From: an uncultured Cohaesibacter sp.
GTDB taxonomy: Bacteria; Pseudomonadota; Alphaproteobacteria; Rhizobiales; Cohaesibacteraceae
Assembly: GCF_963676275.1 (NCBI RefSeq)
Contig: NZ_OY781091.1
Coordinates: 4,409,001-4,473,000, forward strand
Reading direction: 5' to 3'
Length of the DNA: 64,000 nucleotides
Shown here: piece after piece, positions 62,533 through 64,000 of the stretch
Position numbering within the stretch: the stretch's first letter is position 1
Layout: each line of letters starts with the position of its first letter
The notes under the pieces: generated by a model
What the model saw: the letters and a program-made list of their open reading frames with translations, nothing else
The model's database searches: none
Told to the model about the DNA's origin: nothing
Translations under genes and position numbers: made by a program

Positions 62533-64000
62533 TTAGCTGAAAATGGCGTTGAGCGAAGCACTCGGGCGCATGACCTTGGCCTTCTTCTCAACACAAGGAT
62601 GATAATAACCGCCAATGTCAGCTGCAGCCCCCTGAGCATCGGCCAGCTCTTTGAGAATGTCCGTTTCCTTCTCTGCGAGTGCCTTGGCAATCGGAGCAAA
62701 ATGGGCGGCCAGATCGGCATCGTCATTTTGCGCAGCCAGTGCTTCGGCCCAATAGCGGGCGAACCAGTAATGGCTGTCCCGGTTGTCCGGCTGACCAGCC
62801 TTGCGCGATGGCGATCTGTTATTGTCCAGAATGCCCTGTGTGGCCGCTTCCGCCGCAGCCCCCAGAACGGCCGCCTTGTCATTGCCCTTGCGATCGGCCA
62901 GATAATTCAGGCTTTCTCCCAATGCGCAGAATTCACCCATGGAATCCCAACGCAGGTGATTTTCCTCGACCAACTGCTGGACATGCTTCGGAGCAGAGCC
63001 CCCTGCACCGGTTTCAAACAGTCCGCCGCCATTCATCAGCTTGACGATGGACAGCATCTTGGCCGAGGTGCCCAGTTCCAGAATCGGGAACAGGTCGGTC
63101 AGATAGTCACGCAGCACGTTGCCGGTGATCGCGATGCTATCCTTGCCTGCGGTGATGGTTTCCAGAGAAGCGCGGGTTGCCTCGCGCGGAGCCATGATCT
63201 TGAACTTGTCAGCCACACCGGCAGCTTCAAGGGCCGGTTTGACATATTTGATCAGCTCGGCATCATGGGCGCGATTTTCATCGAGCCAGAAAATGGCCTC
63301 GAAACCGGTCAGACGCTGACGGTCGAGCGCAAGCTCGATCCAGTTTTCAATCGGTGCCTTCTTGGCGGTGGAAGAACGCCAGATGTCCCCGGCCTCTACC
63401 TCATGGCTATGCAACACATCCCCATTGGCCAGCACGATACGGATGGTGCCTTCCGAGGGAATTTCAAAGGTGGTCGGATGGGAACCATATTCCTCGGCCT
63501 TCTGCGCCATCAGGCCCACATTCTGCACGCTGCCCGCGGTTGCCGGATCCAGAGCGCCATTGGCTTTGAAGAAATTGATGGCTTCGTCATAGACCGGCGC
63601 GTAGCAATTGTCCGGGATCACGCAATTGACGTCGCCCTTCTCGCCCTTGGCATCCCAGCCCTTGCCACCGGCACGAATGAGCGCTGGCATCGAAGCATCG
63701 ATGATGACGTCGGAAGGCACATGCAGGTTGGTGATGCCCTTGTCGCTGTCAACCATATAGATGGCCGGACGATCCGCAACCAGCACCTCGATATCGGCCT
63801 GGATCGCAGCCGCATTCGGCAGCGCGGCAATGCGGTTCAGCACATCGCCCATGCCCGAATTGGGATTGACCCCGGCAGCAGCCAGATCTGCCCCATATTT
63901 CTCGAAGACCGGAGCCAGCCAGGCCTTGACCGCATGGCCGAAAATGATCGGGTCGGACACTTTCATCATGGTCGCCTTCATATGCAGCGAGAACATGATG
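62533..64000 (-). CDS. icd: Monomeric NADP-isocitrate dehydrogenase, C-terminal part
   Basis: About 489 residues of a frame that runs off the right edge; the family is about 740 long, so roughly the first third is missing. '[22 protein letters not shown]', '[21 protein letters not shown]', '[23 protein letters not shown]' and '[16 protein letters not shown]' are typical of the monomeric type, which is unrelated in length to the dimeric TCA-cycle enzyme. It oxidises isocitrate to 2-oxoglutarate with NADP. A Met at 63996 is internal, not the start. Confidence 0.94.
   Translation of the reverse strand, partial: IMFSLHMKATMMKVSDPIIFGHAVKAWLAPVFEKYGADLAAAGVNPNSGMGDVLNRIAALPNAAAIQADIEVLVADRPAIYMVDSDKGITNLHVPSDVIIDASMPALIRAGGKGWDAKGEKGDVNCVIPDNCYAPVYDEAINFFKANGALDPATAGSVQNVGLMAQKAEEYGSHPTTFEIPSEGTIRIVLANGDVLHSHEVEAGDIWRSSTAKKAPIENWIELALDRQRLTGFEAIFWLDENRAHDAELIKYVKPALEAAGVADKFKIMAPREATRASLETITAGKDSIAITGNVLRDYLTDLFPILELGTSAKMLSIVKLMNGGGLFETGAGGSAPKHVQQLVEENHLRWDSMGEFCALGESLNYLADRKGNDKAAVLGAAAEAATQGILDNNRSPSRKAGQPDNRDSHYWFARYWAEALAAQNDDADLAAHFAPIAKALAEKETDILKELADAQGAAADIGGYYHPCVEKKAKVMRPSASLNAIFS

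Overview
The window reads as chromosomal DNA of an alphaproteobacterium, most likely of the order Hyphomicrobiales (Rhizobiales). The evidence is the ftsX-ydcF-plsC start, the DUF2125 / tyrC / hisC / metX-metW block, PhaR, a RirA-type Rrf2 regulator, the AhpC/AhpD pair next to OxyR, and two TTAA-N7-TTAA (CtrA-type) boxes. The many ABC and TRAP uptake systems would suit a marine or free-living heterotroph; the exact genus is inference. Most of the DNA looks moderately G+C rich. One stretch (about 40.8-42.9 kb) is clearly A+T rich and looks acquired. I saw no rRNA, tRNA, CRISPR array, complete insertion sequence or prophage.

Layout. 0-4.3 kb: end of ftsX, ydcF, plsC, a small unknown, a ChaC-like enzyme and a DUF2125 envelope protein. 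4.3-7.5 kb (minus): chorismate mutase, hisC and tyrC, a compact Tyr/Phe cluster. 7.6-12.4 kb: metX-metW, two methyltransferases and glyoxalase II. 12.5-14.8 kb: an Lrp regulator divergent from an ALDH7-type aldehyde dehydrogenase. 14.9-16.6 kb: Zur-boxed znuCB. 16.6-19.5 kb: a DMT exporter, phaB and phaR. 19.5-22.6 kb: a degenerate GGDEF-EAL protein, a CtrA box and two small unknown proteins. 22.9-25.8 kb: rpmF, oxyR, ahpC and ahpD. 26-30.7 kb: ispA, ispG, zur, rirA, and an hxlR/tautomerase unit with two HypR-type operators. 30.9-35.4 kb: LysR regulator, glutaryl-CoA dehydrogenase, a ThDP enzyme and a cupin. 35.7-40.8 kb: a complete peptide-type ABC importer. 41.1-42.7 kb: an A+T-rich pair of unknown membrane proteins. 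43-50 kb: pgi, an AsmA protein, arginase and methylglyoxal synthase. 50-57.5 kb: Usp, TAXI-TRAP permease, binding protein and RpiR on the minus strand, divergent from a class III aminotransferase and a BKACE/DUF849 enzyme. 57.5-64 kb: a CHASE2-GGDEF-EAL phosphodiesterase behind a second CtrA box, a BigR-type ArsR regulator, iolG and a truncated monomeric isocitrate dehydrogenase.

How the genes fit together. The 50-57.5 kb block is the best candidate for an undescribed catabolic system: uptake of an amino compound, transamination to a keto acid, then acetyl-CoA-dependent cleavage of a beta-keto acid, under an RpiR regulator. Both c-di-GMP-type genes carry a perfect CtrA-type box upstream, and those are the only two such boxes I found. 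The tautomerase promoter carries two copies of GCTAC-N7-GTAGC, matching the known HypR operator, directly upstream of an hxlR gene. The A+T-rich pair at 41-42.7 kb includes a membrane-anchored protein whose core resembles an AbrB swapped hairpin.
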